DNA of 64,000 nt from Saccharomyces paradoxus (taxonomy: Eukaryota > Ascomycota > Saccharomycetes > Saccharomycetales > Saccharomycetaceae). A program made the translations under genes and the position numbers. The DNA lies in NCBI RefSeq assembly GCF_002079055.1, contig NC_047496.1, positions 620,001 through 684,000 on the forward strand, written 5' to 3'. The notes under the pieces are model-generated. The model searched no databases. It was not told the origin of the DNA and saw nothing but the letters and a program-made list of their open reading frames with translations. Position 1 is the stretch's first letter; every line of letters begins with the position of its first letter. This document shows positions 8,504 to 18,410 of the stretch, piece after piece.

Positions 8504-10570
8504 ATGGAGTACATCAAGATTGCCAAAGTATCTAATGTAGTACTGCATAGAAGAGGCACGGCTACACAGGGTACTTTACACTTAACTACTCACCATTTGA
8601 TCTTCGAGTCACCACAATTGTCGACAGAATTTTGGTTTCCATATCCTTTGATTTATGGAGTCCATAAAAACCCGGGCAGTACGTTACTGTCCAAGTTGAC
8701 TTCCACTAATCAAGTCCAATTGGAAGGCACCGATTCACAGAACTACAAGCTTTACCAGGGCAAGGATTTGTGGTCTTTTGTGAATATCAAGATAATTGGA
8801 AAAGATTATGCGGTATTCTCGTTGGATTTCGGCGGCGATTTGCACCTACAGGCAAGGAAAGTGTATGATTCCATCTTGAATTTGACCGTCCTAACCAATA
8901 TCACGCAACTGTATGCATTTATTTACATATCCAACAATCTGGAAAAAAAACTATCTCCACCCGATAGCTGGGATATATATGACCCAATTAACGAATTTCG
9001 AAGGCAAGGCCTCGACGACAAAGATGAAACATGCCCCTGGAGGCTATCTACGGTAAACGAACAATACGACTTCTGTCCAACGTATCCTTCCAAACTTTTT
9101 GTACCAAGGTCCACGTCTGACATATTATTAAAGCATGCTTCGAAGTTTAGATCACAGAAAAGAATCCCTGTTTTAACTTATCATCACAAGGCCACAGATT
9201 GTAACATTCTTAGATCTTCCCAGCCGTTACCGGGACTAATCAATCAGAGATCCATTCAAGATGAAAAATTGGTCTGGGAAAGCTTCAGCTCATTTTGTAA
9301 TAAGGATATCAAGAGGATGAAACATGTAATAGTAGATGCCAGACCCAGAACGAATGCATTGGCACAAATGGCCTTGGGTGGTGGGACAGAGAATATGGAC
9401 AATTACAATTTTTTTCTGGCGGATAACAATCTAGGGGTCGATAAAAGTCTAAAACTGCCCACAGTCACACGGTTATTTCTTGGTATCGATAACATTCATA
9501 TTGTATCCAATACAGCTGCATACATGACCGAGGTTATCTGCCAAGCTGGCGATTTGAATTTACCATTAGAGCAGAATTTAATCAAGTCCCAAAAATTTTC
9601 CAATTGGCTGAAATTAAATACTCTTATCTTGAAATCCGTGGATATGCTTTTAAAGTCCATAGTTTTCAACCATTCTAACGTGCTGGTTCATTGTTCTGAC
9701 GGTTGGGACAGAACAAGTCAAGTTGTCTCGCTATTAGAAATTTGTTTGGATCCCTTCTATAGAACTTTTGAAGGTTTCATGATTCTAGTGGAAAAAGATT
9801 GGTGTTCTTTTGGTCACCGGTTTTTGGAAAGAAGCGGTCACTTGAACTCTGACATTAGATTTCATGATAACACTATGAGTTCTCTCTTTAATGATGTTGA
9901 TACCAACGGTGATGGTCCTGACATAGGTGCCAACACTCAAGATGATTATGGTGAAGAAGATGATGGGGGTGAAGATGACACGAACTTAATCAATTTAAGT
10001 AGGATTTCCAAGAAATTTAACGAAAACTTTAAATTGAATAAGAAAAGCCTAAAATTCGTTTCCCCAGTTTTCCAACAATTTCTAGACTGTGTATATCAGC
10101 TGTTGACGCAAAATCCAGATTTATTTGAATTTAACGAAAGGTTTCTAAGAAGGCTAGTTTATCATTTGTATTCATGCCAATATGGAACATTCCTTTCCAA
10201 TAACGAGAAGGAAAAATTTCAACAGAATTTGCCAAACAAGACTAAAAGCGTCTGGGACTATTTCAGATCTAGAAGAAAGCAATTTGTAAATCCTAATTTC
10301 GTACAGAGAAAGAGAAGCAGCATGAAGGAAGACGACCAAATCTCTGAAGAAGAAGAAAAAGTGGAGTGGATTTCACCAGATCTTAAGAAAGTCCAATGGT
10401 GGTGGCAGTTGTATGGAAGAAAGGACTCAGAATTGAATGATGAATTACGCCATAAACGAGAGTCAGTACCCATGTCAGTGGATAACAAGGGTAAACAGCA
10501 TAGTAATTCCGATGGTGGTAAGGGTTTAAACTTGTCAATTTTTGGGTTTGATATGTTTAATAGAAAGTGA
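8504..10570 (+). CDS. YMR1: Ymr1, myotubularin-family phosphatidylinositol 3-phosphate phosphatase
   Basis: Ymr1 removes the 3-phosphate from PI3P and so limits signalling on endosomes and vacuoles. The 688-residue frame starts at the ATG at 8504 (MEYIKIAK). In-frame sequence upstream runs back to a GTG but has no ATG. A PH-GRAM-like region covers about residues 1-110. The phosphatase domain carries the signature HCSDGWDRT with catalytic Cys397. An acidic, low-complexity insert lies near residues 470-500 and a basic stretch near 580-610. The protein has no FYVE domain or coiled coil, as in the yeast protein. Confidence 0.97.
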   Translation: MEYIKIAKVSNVVLHRRGTATQGTLHLTTHHLIFESPQLSTEFWFPYPLIYGVHKNPGSTLLSKLTSTNQVQLEGTDSQNYKLYQGKDLWSFVNIKIIGKDYAVFSLDFGGDLHLQARKVYDSILNLTVLTNITQLYAFIYISNNLEKKLSPPDSWDIYDPINEFRRQGLDDKDETCPWRLSTVNEQYDFCPTYPSKLFVPRSTSDILLKHASKFRSQKRIPVLTYHHKATDCNILRSSQPLPGLINQRSIQDEKLVWESFSSFCNKDIKRMKHVIVDARPRTNALAQMALGGGTENMDNYNFFLADNNLGVDKSLKLPTVTRLFLGIDNIHIVSNTAAYMTEVICQAGDLNLPLEQNLIKSQKFSNWLKLNTLILKSVDMLLKSIVFNHSNVLVHCSDGWDRTSQVVSLLEICLDPFYRTFEGFMILVEKDWCSFGHRFLERSGHLNSDIRFHDNTMSSLFNDVDTNGDGPDIGANTQDDYGEEDDGGEDDTNLINLSRISKKFNENFKLNKKSLKFVSPVFQQFLDCVYQLLTQNPDLFEFNERFLRRLVYHLYSCQYGTFLSNNEKEKFQQNLPNKTKSVWDYFRSRRKQFVNPNFVQRKRSSMKEDDQISEEEEKVEWISPDLKKVQWWWQLYGRKDSELNDELRHKRESVPMSVDNKGKQHSNSDGGKGLNLSIFGFDMFNRK

Positions 10571-10743
10571 TCTCATCAACGGCAAAGAAACAAATAGGTT
10601 AATTTAGTCTTTTGCATACAATGATAGAAGTATAGAAAAAGTTTAAGCATTTCTCCGTTGTTAGTATACATATATACATTAATTTTAATGAATAAGGGTA
10701 CATATATTGTGGGCATAACGCGTGGTTAATTGGTAAATACGAT

Positions 10744-11595
10744 TTATAATTTTACAACACCGGATTTCCATTTAACACCACACCATTGAGATATTAGTAT
10801 AGCCAATCCTCTCACAGCTTCCACGGTCTCCTTATCACAGCCTATATTCAATGCGCCTTTCAAATGCCCACGTAATTGAGGGTTAACATCTTGAGGAACC
10901 AAAGAAGCAATTATCACTAAACTTGTCTCTTGGGCGGATAGTATCTCATCAAAAGCAAACAAGGGACCATATACATGGACTAGTGTATAATACCATAAGT
11001 CCGGGTACGAGGAGTTTAAGTTGTTAACCACGCGGGTCGAAACTTTGTTGTATATTGAATTCCAATGCCGTAACCCATCCTGTATAGTATGATCTCTTTC
11101 CTGGATTGTCTTGTCATGTTTCCTCCTCATAGATGTCTCCGAAAGGGGAGAGCTGTTGCCCATGGCAGCCTCCCACGGGTCTATTGGATCCAAATGCGGT
11201 AGTAAAATGTCCGGAGTAGTTTCTTTTAGCACGGTAAGACCATTGATTGCTCTTGGAAGGCCAGCTAGGGGGCCCGTTTTAAGAATAACTTCTCTAAACT
11301 TTGCCGTTAATTGTTTTTGAAAAAACGTTGGCTGTTGGAAATTTTCATTGATCAAATTCTTCCTTATTGGTAATTCTGAGCGCAGTAAGTCAATGGTTTG
11401 GGAAGCTAATGTGAATCTATACATGTGTGCATTATCATTACTGAGCAGCATGGCATAGTGGTATAGTTTAGGTATTTCCTGTGGCTCATTACAAACACTG
11501 AATGTGGCAGCGGCAACAAGGTACCATATATTTTTCAGCTTAGGGTGAAATTGTGATAATTGTATCAGTCTTTGGGCATTTAATATCTGGTTCAT
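10744..11595 (-). CDS. PXP2: Pxp2, peroxisomal carboxymuconolactone decarboxylase-like protein
   Basis: This 283-residue protein matches YJR111C/Pxp2, reported as a peroxisomal matrix protein of unknown function. A helical, AhpD/carboxymuconolactone decarboxylase-like region lies towards the C-terminus, near residues 170-270. The protein ends in VKL, which resembles a PTS1 peroxisomal signal but has Val at the first position instead of the usual Ser, Ala or Cys. It faces YMR1 tail to tail and shares a 321-base divergent promoter with NNF1. I see no clear oleate response element. Confidence 0.88.
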   Translation of the reverse strand: MNQILNAQRLIQLSQFHPKLKNIWYLVAAATFSVCNEPQEIPKLYHYAMLLSNDNAHMYRFTLASQTIDLLRSELPIRKNLINENFQQPTFFQKQLTAKFREVILKTGPLAGLPRAINGLTVLKETTPDILLPHLDPIDPWEAAMGNSSPLSETSMRRKHDKTIQERDHTIQDGLRHWNSIYNKVSTRVVNNLNSSYPDLWYYTLVHVYGPLFAFDEILSAQETSLVIIASLVPQDVNPQLRGHLKGALNIGCDKETVEAVRGLAILISQWCGVKWKSGVVKL

Positions 11596-11916
11596 TATTG
11601 AAAATTTTGCAGAATATATTTATATTTTTTATGACGAAACAAAGGAAATCGGGCAAGCGGACCCTCTATTGGCAATTATAAATATATGTATATGTAGATC
11701 AGTATATAATCATATGCGTATATTACTGAGCATCGTTGAGTAATTATTAGTCACACATTTTTTTAAACTCTATTGGGATCTGCATTTTTTTTCTGGCAAG
11801 CACGAATTGAATGGCAGGAAAAAGAAAAAAAAGTGATGAGATTGAAACAATAACAAAAGAGACAAATAAATAAAAGTCAAGAAACGAAAAAAAAAAGCGA
11901 AGTGGAACGAGCAAGA
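11596..11916. promoter_or_regulatory. Divergent PXP2-NNF1 promoter region
   Basis: These 321 bases lie between two divergent start codons. They contain T-tracts and A-tracts typical of yeast promoters, with an A-rich run just before NNF1. I recognise no specific factor site. Confidence 0.5.
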
Positions 11917-12522
11917 ATGGTTAATTCACACGGAATACGTTACATTCGGTTGAAGCAGGTCTTTAATCGTGCGTTAGACCAATCGATCTCGAAATTACAG
12001 AGTTGGGACAAAGTCAGTTCATGCTTCCCACAATACGTAAATAGCAAGCAGGGCGCCATAAACGTTGCCAATTGTCAACGTCAATTGACGGAATTCTGGA
12101 CAGAATTATGCCAACGAGAGTTTAAAGAGATCATGGAGGAACGAAACGTGGAGCAGAAACTAAATGACTTGGATGAACTGATTTTGGAGGCTAAAGAGCG
12201 CTACAAAGGTCAAGACCAAGAAGAAGTAAATAAAGGGCCCGCAATCGATGAACTTTCCAGCAAAGAGCTTGTGGAATGTCACATATACAGCCAGCGGGTG
12301 CATGCCATACAAGAGATAGATGAGCGGCTCACTAAAGTGAATGAGATGAACGATCAGTTGGCTCAGGAGTTGAAAGACTTAGAGACACAAGTGGAGGTAG
12401 AGAAAAAGGAGATCGACAAGATGTACGATGAATACCTGGGCTCCCACACGGACCAACCGGTCAACGTGCTGCTGGTGCAGAGCCTCAACGACATGGTCTT
12501 GGAATTGAAGGAAAACTATTGA
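11917..12522 (+). CDS. NNF1: Nnf1, MIND/Mis12 kinetochore complex subunit
   Basis: Nnf1 is part of the Mtw1-Nnf1-Nsl1-Dsn1 complex that links inner kinetochore proteins to the Ndc80 complex. The frame from the ATG at 11917 gives 201 residues, the S. cerevisiae length. Five extra in-frame codons upstream begin with GTG and are unlikely to be used. The protein is mostly helical. A strongly charged coiled coil covers about residues 125-190 and the end is LELKENY. It is an essential gene in S. cerevisiae. Confidence 0.96.
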   Translation: MVNSHGIRYIRLKQVFNRALDQSISKLQSWDKVSSCFPQYVNSKQGAINVANCQRQLTEFWTELCQREFKEIMEERNVEQKLNDLDELILEAKERYKGQDQEEVNKGPAIDELSSKELVECHIYSQRVHAIQEIDERLTKVNEMNDQLAQELKDLETQVEVEKKEIDKMYDEYLGSHTDQPVNVLLVQSLNDMVLELKENY

Positions 12523-12668
12523 TTTGTTGTATAAGTTAATAAGGGGTATAGAAGAAAGCTGTTTTATGTATTCATTGAGCGAGGCGAAAAGCGAGATACT
12601 ACTTTTCACATCAACTTGAACAGAAAAAAATAAAACATAGAAAGAACTCAAAGCCACAAGGGGAAACA

Positions 12669-13047
12669 ATGGTACAGCTAAGAAGAACGTATACGTGCAT
12701 GTTCGTGGTGAGCTCGTTGGTATGCGCGTACCTTAGGCATCACTACCAACAAATTATTTCAAGCGATCACATCGACTAACGACAAAGTTGCACACTTTGT
12801 CGTATTCATGTGGGAGTCGTGGCTGTTTGTGAAGATATTTGCTGAGGATATCGTGACTGTCCGCAAGACACAGGTCAGCAAGTACGTGCTAGGAGTGCTG
12901 ATCTGTTCGTTGGGCGCAAGCGTAACGAGTGAATTTGCCCAAAGCGTGTTGTCGCGAGGTCAAAGAGTGTTTGATGTGAAAGATATTGTTTGTAATTTCT
13001 GGGGCAGTCTGCTTGGTGTGGGCATTGCTTTCTACCAGGACCGATAA
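12669..13047 (+). CDS. YJR112W-A: YJR112W-A, VanZ-like small membrane protein encoded in two frames (intron or +1 frameshift)
   Basis: The ATG at 12669 opens a 36-codon frame with a hydrophobic start (TCMFVVSSLVCAYL) that ends at TAA 12777-12779. The +1 frame is open right after it, from 12781 to the stop at 13045-13047. It begins DKVAHFVVF and continues through SEFAQSVLSRGQRVFDVKDI and NFWGSLLGVGIAFY. DKxxHFxxF and FDxxDI..N..G are hallmarks of VanZ-like membrane proteins, so both parts look like one gene. I recall the S. cerevisiae gene as annotated with an intron. Candidate signals here are GTATGC at 12720 and a GACTAAC branchpoint at 12774-12780, but splicing to GAG at 12816 would lose the VanZ motif. 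The exact join is unresolved. Confidence 0.65.
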
Positions 13048-13106
13048 AAAGAGACTATACGGTATCATATATGTGTGTATGTACAGGCAAGATTACGTAA
13101 ACTATA

Positions 13107-14012
<906 letters not shown>

Positions 14013-14423
14013 TCAATGCCGTGTAGAACTACTTTTCTTCTTCGTTTCATCATTTTCCATATAGGTCACGTGGCCTAATATTTATCGCTTTTTCTCAATT
14101 TTTTTTTCTCATTTTTGCTCGTCTCCCCTGTACTAGGTTCATCATTCAAGGCAAAAAGACCACGAGACAATACTGCGACGAAGAATGTTGTCAGATGCCT
14201 CGCCAATGCCTCTAAATAGCTGGCCGCGCGATTAATTAGCATGACTAGAATAAAGTACATTGCGTCCGAACCATGCAACCATAGATATACTCCAAAAGTA
14301 GCAATAGTCAGCCCCTAATATCTCTTGCTGGAGCATTATCCCTTTCTGCAAAAAAACTAAACCTCTGCAACCGCCAGGGATGCCGCCAACCTAACTTTGG
14401 AGCCTGACAGCACGCCGAGTCGC

Positions 14424-14459
14424 GCTGTTTCGCGGGCGCTGCCCCGCCCGCGAAACAGC
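14424..14459. repeat. Perfect 15-bp GC-rich inverted repeat with 6-base loop
   Basis: The arms GCTGTTTCGCGGGCG (14424-14438) and CGCCCGCGAAACAGC (14445-14459) are exact reverse complements, with the loop CTGCCC between them. It lies about 550 bases upstream of YJR115W. A duplicated palindromic factor site, a hairpin in an untranslated transcript, or a remnant of an inverted duplication are all possible. Confidence 0.9.
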
Positions 14460-15010
14460 ACCTGCCCTGCCTTAACCTACCCAAAATCACCGTGCCGGTC
14501 TGCCATCTGCAGTATACCCTGCCTGTGCTTTCATAATGTCGCCTAGAACGCCAACGGCAAAAGAAGCCTGCCCTTAGTTGACTTACCCCCGCTTTGGCAT
14601 ATGACCCCCCCGCACCGACTGGTGTCCTCACCCAAACACCACAGACCATAAATTTAAAAGCGAAAAACCTTAAAGCGTTCTCGAAGGAATCTTCCTGTAG
14701 ATGATATCGCAGCAAACGTATCTTTTAAAGTGTTTGTGCTTACTGCATTGTTGGATCAAAATTTACGTAGCCGCCCTTTTCCACCCCTGTAAAAGCAGTA
14801 GCATAGCAGCAACGTAGTAGAACGTGCATATTCACAAATAAACGTACAGCGTTAATATACAATAATAAGCACATATATTTTATATATATATATACAAAGG
14901 ATCAAGTTAGTGCAGGGGACACCAGCTGAGTTTGAAGTTCTTTAAAGTGTTAAAGTTATCTTTTCCCCTCTCCCCTCTCGTTGGCCACCTCTCACCCACC
15001 GCCTAGCAGC

Positions 15011-15304
15011 ATGTCTCCGTACATGACTATACCTCAGCAGTACTTATACATAAGCAAGATACGTTCCAAGTTATCTCAGTGTGCCCTTGCTCGACACCAC
15101 CACAGAGAACTTGATCTACGGAAAATGGTCGGCCACGCCAATCTGCTGGACAGGATCCTCGACGAGATCGACGAAATCGACAGTGAACTAGTACTCTGTA
15201 ACGGTGCTAATGGTACTTCTACTGCAGAAGCACACTCCGTTTCGTCCACGCCCAGTGACTCTTCTCCTCTCACTAATAATATCCGGCCCATTAGCATTAT
15301 GTGA
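15011..15304 (+). CDS. YJR115W: YJR115W, small protein of unknown function, Ecm13 paralog
   Basis: From the ATG at 15011 the frame gives 97 residues: a helical N-terminal part (PQQYLYISKIRSKLSQCAL), an acidic helix with DRILDEIDEIDSEL, and a Ser-rich end (PLTNNIRPISIM). It is the syntenic counterpart of YJR115W, whose whole-genome-duplication paralog is ECM13; both functions are unknown. The stop is TGA followed by CTA, a leaky context, and the frame then stays open for 47 more codons to a TAG at 15446-15448. I recall the S. cerevisiae protein as longer (about 169 residues), so read-through or a changed stop should be considered. Confidence 0.82.
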   Translation: MSPYMTIPQQYLYISKIRSKLSQCALARHHHRELDLRKMVGHANLLDRILDEIDEIDSELVLCNGANGTSTAEAHSVSSTPSDSSPLTNNIRPISIM

Positions 15305-15670
15305 CTACCATGCATTTTTTTTCCCTTTCTTAAGAACATTTTTACGACGCGCATCTGCTCATCATCGCATACGAATGTTGAATCACGCCAGAATCACCAA
15401 AGAAAAAAACTCGTACAGTTCCAGTTTAAAGAAAGCCAGGAACAATAGACTTTTATCGCATATATATTTTTTTATACGTGCACATATATATGCACACATA
15501 TGTCTATATACATATACATACAGACGTGTTTCCTTTCACCCTGTGTTTTTGTCGGGTCCAAAAACATACAGGACAACATAATTTTTGACATAACTCAACA
15601 CAACATAACAGTCTAAAATATAGTTTAATAAAAGAAAAAAATATATTTCTAAGCTATCGCTCTTGCCGCA

Positions 15671-16510
15671 ATGAATGCCAACTCCACCGCGACAGCAATC
15701 GGCCTCACCAGTCCCTTCGAGAAGCTGTCCTTTTTCCCTAATTCTTCTAATTTAATACTCGCCCATTTGCATGAGATCATCTTCAGCTTCGTCTTCTACC
15801 AGCTCTCATTCTCCATCTTCGCACCGTTCTTGAATAGAGTGGTCTTCCGCAAACACTACACCACGATCCGTGACCCACTGCTGAAAATTGATTTCGATGT
15901 CCACACCGTCTCGATGATCCAAGCAGTCGTCTCGAACACCGTCCTGTTGCCCACCCTAACGACGCCGATGCACTACAATGTCGTCACCTACACAGACTCG
16001 TATAGTTCAATGGTATCCTCGCTCAGTGCAGGGTACTTTATCTGGGACTTGACTATGTGTATGCGTTACTTCAAGCTCTACGGTATCGAGTTCACCGGCC
16101 ACGCCATTGGGTCCGTATATGTGATGCTTTTGTCCTTAAGGCCGTTCTGCCAACCATGGATCGGCAGGTTTCTTATTTACGAGGCCTCCACTCCATTTGT
16201 TAACATCAATTGGTTCATCATGCAGTGCAATGCCAAGAGCAAGAACTCCATCCCTCTGTGGTTTAATGTTGTCAATGGCCTCTTGCTCATGACTGTATTT
16301 TTCATTGTCAGGATTTGCTGGGGCACCATCGCGTCCGCACTTTTGTTCAAGCAGATGTGGAAGGTCAGAGACGAGTTGCCCAAGCTGTCAGCTGTCACAA
16401 TGATGTCACTGAACATTTTCATGAACTTTTTAAACGTGCTTTGGTTCAAGAAGATGATTAAAATTGCCAAAAAGCTCGCAAAACCAGCCCCAATATCGAA
16501 ACTAGATTAA
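15671..16510 (+). CDS. TDA4: Tda4, TLC-domain family membrane protein
   Basis: This 279-residue protein has about six hydrophobic segments, for example near residues 35-55 (EIIFSFVFYQLSFSIFAPF), 160-180 and 195-225. Its layout fits the TRAM/Lag1/CLN8 group of ER membrane proteins. It corresponds to YJR116W/Tda4, whose biochemical role is unknown; deletion sensitises S. cerevisiae to topoisomerase-induced damage. A basic C-terminus (KKMIKIAKKLAKP) is likely cytosolic. The next 150 bases contain an AT-rich tandem duplication. Confidence 0.92.
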   Translation: MNANSTATAIGLTSPFEKLSFFPNSSNLILAHLHEIIFSFVFYQLSFSIFAPFLNRVVFRKHYTTIRDPLLKIDFDVHTVSMIQAVVSNTVLLPTLTTPMHYNVVTYTDSYSSMVSSLSAGYFIWDLTMCMRYFKLYGIEFTGHAIGSVYVMLLSLRPFCQPWIGRFLIYEASTPFVNINWFIMQCNAKSKNSIPLWFNVVNGLLLMTVFFIVRICWGTIASALLFKQMWKVRDELPKLSAVTMMSLNIFMNFLNVLWFKKMIKIAKKLAKPAPISKLD

Positions 16511-16922
16511 ACCAGTCTTCCTTCCCATTTTCAACTACCAAACACCTTACACATATATATACATCTATATAAATATATAATATATACATATATATATAAT
16601 ATATACATATATATACATCTATATAAATATATAATATATACATATATATATAATATATACATATATATATAATATATAACTTTGTATATTCCTATTAACA
16701 CAAAAAAGATAATTAAACTTTTCCCTTTGTCTCTACGTCATTTACTCAAAAACTCTAATTCCTTCGCTTCTATTCTGCCATTTTCTCCAGAGAAAAATCG
16801 ACGGGAAATAAAAAAAAAAAGAACGAACAAGAAAAAAAGTTCGCTAACAATAAACTACTGCTATAATTAGAGGAAAAAGGAAGAAAAAAAAGGAGGAAAT
16901 ATAAAACTGCAGACCTTTATTC
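16511..16922. promoter_or_regulatory. TDA4-STE24 intergenic region
   Basis: These 412 bases hold the TDA4 3' end, the 54-bp tandem duplication, and the A-rich STE24 leader. Short frames here are accidental readings of TA-rich repeats. Confidence 0.5.
16561..16668. repeat. Perfect 54-bp AT-rich tandem duplication
   Basis: The unit beginning ACATCTATATAAATAT at 16561-16614 is repeated exactly at 16615-16668, and further TA/CA-rich sequence continues to about 16680. It lies between the TDA4 stop and the STE24 promoter. Both copies appear identical over 54 bases, which implies recent duplication or ongoing expansion and contraction. Confidence 0.9.
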
Positions 16923-18284
16923 ATGTTTGATCTTAAGACGATTCTCGACCATCCTAATATTCCGTGGAAATTAATCATTTCTGGGTTCTCGATTGCCCAA
17001 TTTTCTTTCGAATCTTACTTGACGTACAGACAGTACCAAAAACTATCTGAAACAAAGTTACCACCCGTGCTGGAAGATGAAATCGACGACGAAACGTTTC
17101 ATAAATCCAGAAACTACTCCCGGGCCAAGGCAAAGTTCTCCATTTTCAGCGACGTCTACAACCTGGCCCAAAAACTAGTCTTCATCAAATACGATTTCTT
17201 CCCTAAAATCTGGCACATGGCCGTTACTTTATCAAATGCGGTCCTGCCAGTTAGATTTCATATAATTTCCACTGTCGCACAGAGTTTGTGTTTCTTGGGT
17301 CTCTTATCCAGTTTGTCTACCTTAGTTGATTTGCCACTTTCTTACTATAGTCATTTTGTCCTGGAAGAAAATTTTGGTTTCAATAAATTGACCGTCAAAT
17401 TATGGATCACTGATATGGTCAAGAGCCTGACTTTGGCCTATGCTATTGGTGGCCCCATCCTTTACCTGTTCCTAAAGATCTTTGACAAGTTCCCTACCGA
17501 TTTCCTTTGGTACATTATGGTCTTCCTGTTCGTTGTCCAAATCTTAGCCATGACAATCATCCCTGTCTTTATCATGCCTCTGTTTAATAAATTCACTCCC
17601 TTGGAAGACGGCGAACTGAAAAAATCCATTGAAAGTTTGGCCGATAGAGTTGGGTTCCCTCTAGATAAAATTTTTGTCATTGATGGCTCGAAAAGATCTT
17701 CTCATTCAAACGCATATTTTACAGGTTTACCATTCACCACTAAGAGAATTGTTTTATTCGACACTTTAGTGAACAGTAATTCCACTGATGAAATTACAGC
17801 TGTTTTGGCTCATGAAATCGGTCACTGGCAAAAAAACCACATCGTTAATATGGTCATCTTTAGCCAATTGCACACTTTCCTGATTTTCTCCCTTTTCACC
17901 AGCATCTACAGAAATGCATCATTCTACAACACCTTCGGCTTTTTCTTGGAGAAGTCTACTGGCGGTTTTATTGATCCGGTCATCACCAAAGAATTCCCCA
18001 TTATCATTGGATTTATGTTATTTAACGACTTATTGACTCCACTCGAATGTGCCATGCAATTCGTGATGAGTTTAATTTCCAGAACTCATGAATATCAAGC
18101 TGATGCTTATGCCAAAAAATTGGGCTACACACAAAATCTATGTAGGGCGCTAATTGATCTACAAATCAAAAATCTTTCTACCATGAATGTAGATCCTCTG
18201 TACTCTAGTTACCATTACTCTCATCCAACTTTAGCTGAAAGATTAACCGCTCTGGATTATGTTAGTGAAAAGAAAAAAAACTAA
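16923..18284 (+). CDS. STE24: Ste24, CaaX prenyl protease (zinc metalloprotease)
   Basis: Ste24 is an ER and inner nuclear membrane M48 protease. It removes the aaX residues from farnesylated a-factor precursor and makes its first N-terminal cut, and it also clears clogged translocons. The 453 residues match the family length. The zinc motif HEIGH puts ligands at His297 and His301 with catalytic Glu298. The third ligand is the Glu in RTHEYQADAY, near residue 390. About seven membrane segments are visible and the protein ends in a KKKN-type ER retrieval signal. Confidence 0.98.
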   Translation: MFDLKTILDHPNIPWKLIISGFSIAQFSFESYLTYRQYQKLSETKLPPVLEDEIDDETFHKSRNYSRAKAKFSIFSDVYNLAQKLVFIKYDFFPKIWHMAVTLSNAVLPVRFHIISTVAQSLCFLGLLSSLSTLVDLPLSYYSHFVLEENFGFNKLTVKLWITDMVKSLTLAYAIGGPILYLFLKIFDKFPTDFLWYIMVFLFVVQILAMTIIPVFIMPLFNKFTPLEDGELKKSIESLADRVGFPLDKIFVIDGSKRSSHSNAYFTGLPFTTKRIVLFDTLVNSNSTDEITAVLAHEIGHWQKNHIVNMVIFSQLHTFLIFSLFTSIYRNASFYNTFGFFLEKSTGGFIDPVITKEFPIIIGFMLFNDLLTPLECAMQFVMSLISRTHEYQADAYAKKLGYTQNLCRALIDLQIKNLSTMNVDPLYSSYHYSHPTLAERLTALDYVSEKKKN

Positions 18285-18410
18285 TCCTTAGAGTACATAT
18301 ATTAGCATGTACCGTTAAATTCAGCTTTGTTATGTCTATATCTACATATATATATATGCACGTATCTACATAAGAATAAAAGAAAGAAAAAAAATAAACG
18401 ATTCAACACT

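Noticed and set aside
14308-14715. 135-codon minus-strand frame across the GC-rich hairpin
   Set aside because: It has no domain or plausible composition, and the inverted repeat and GC content explain the lack of stops.
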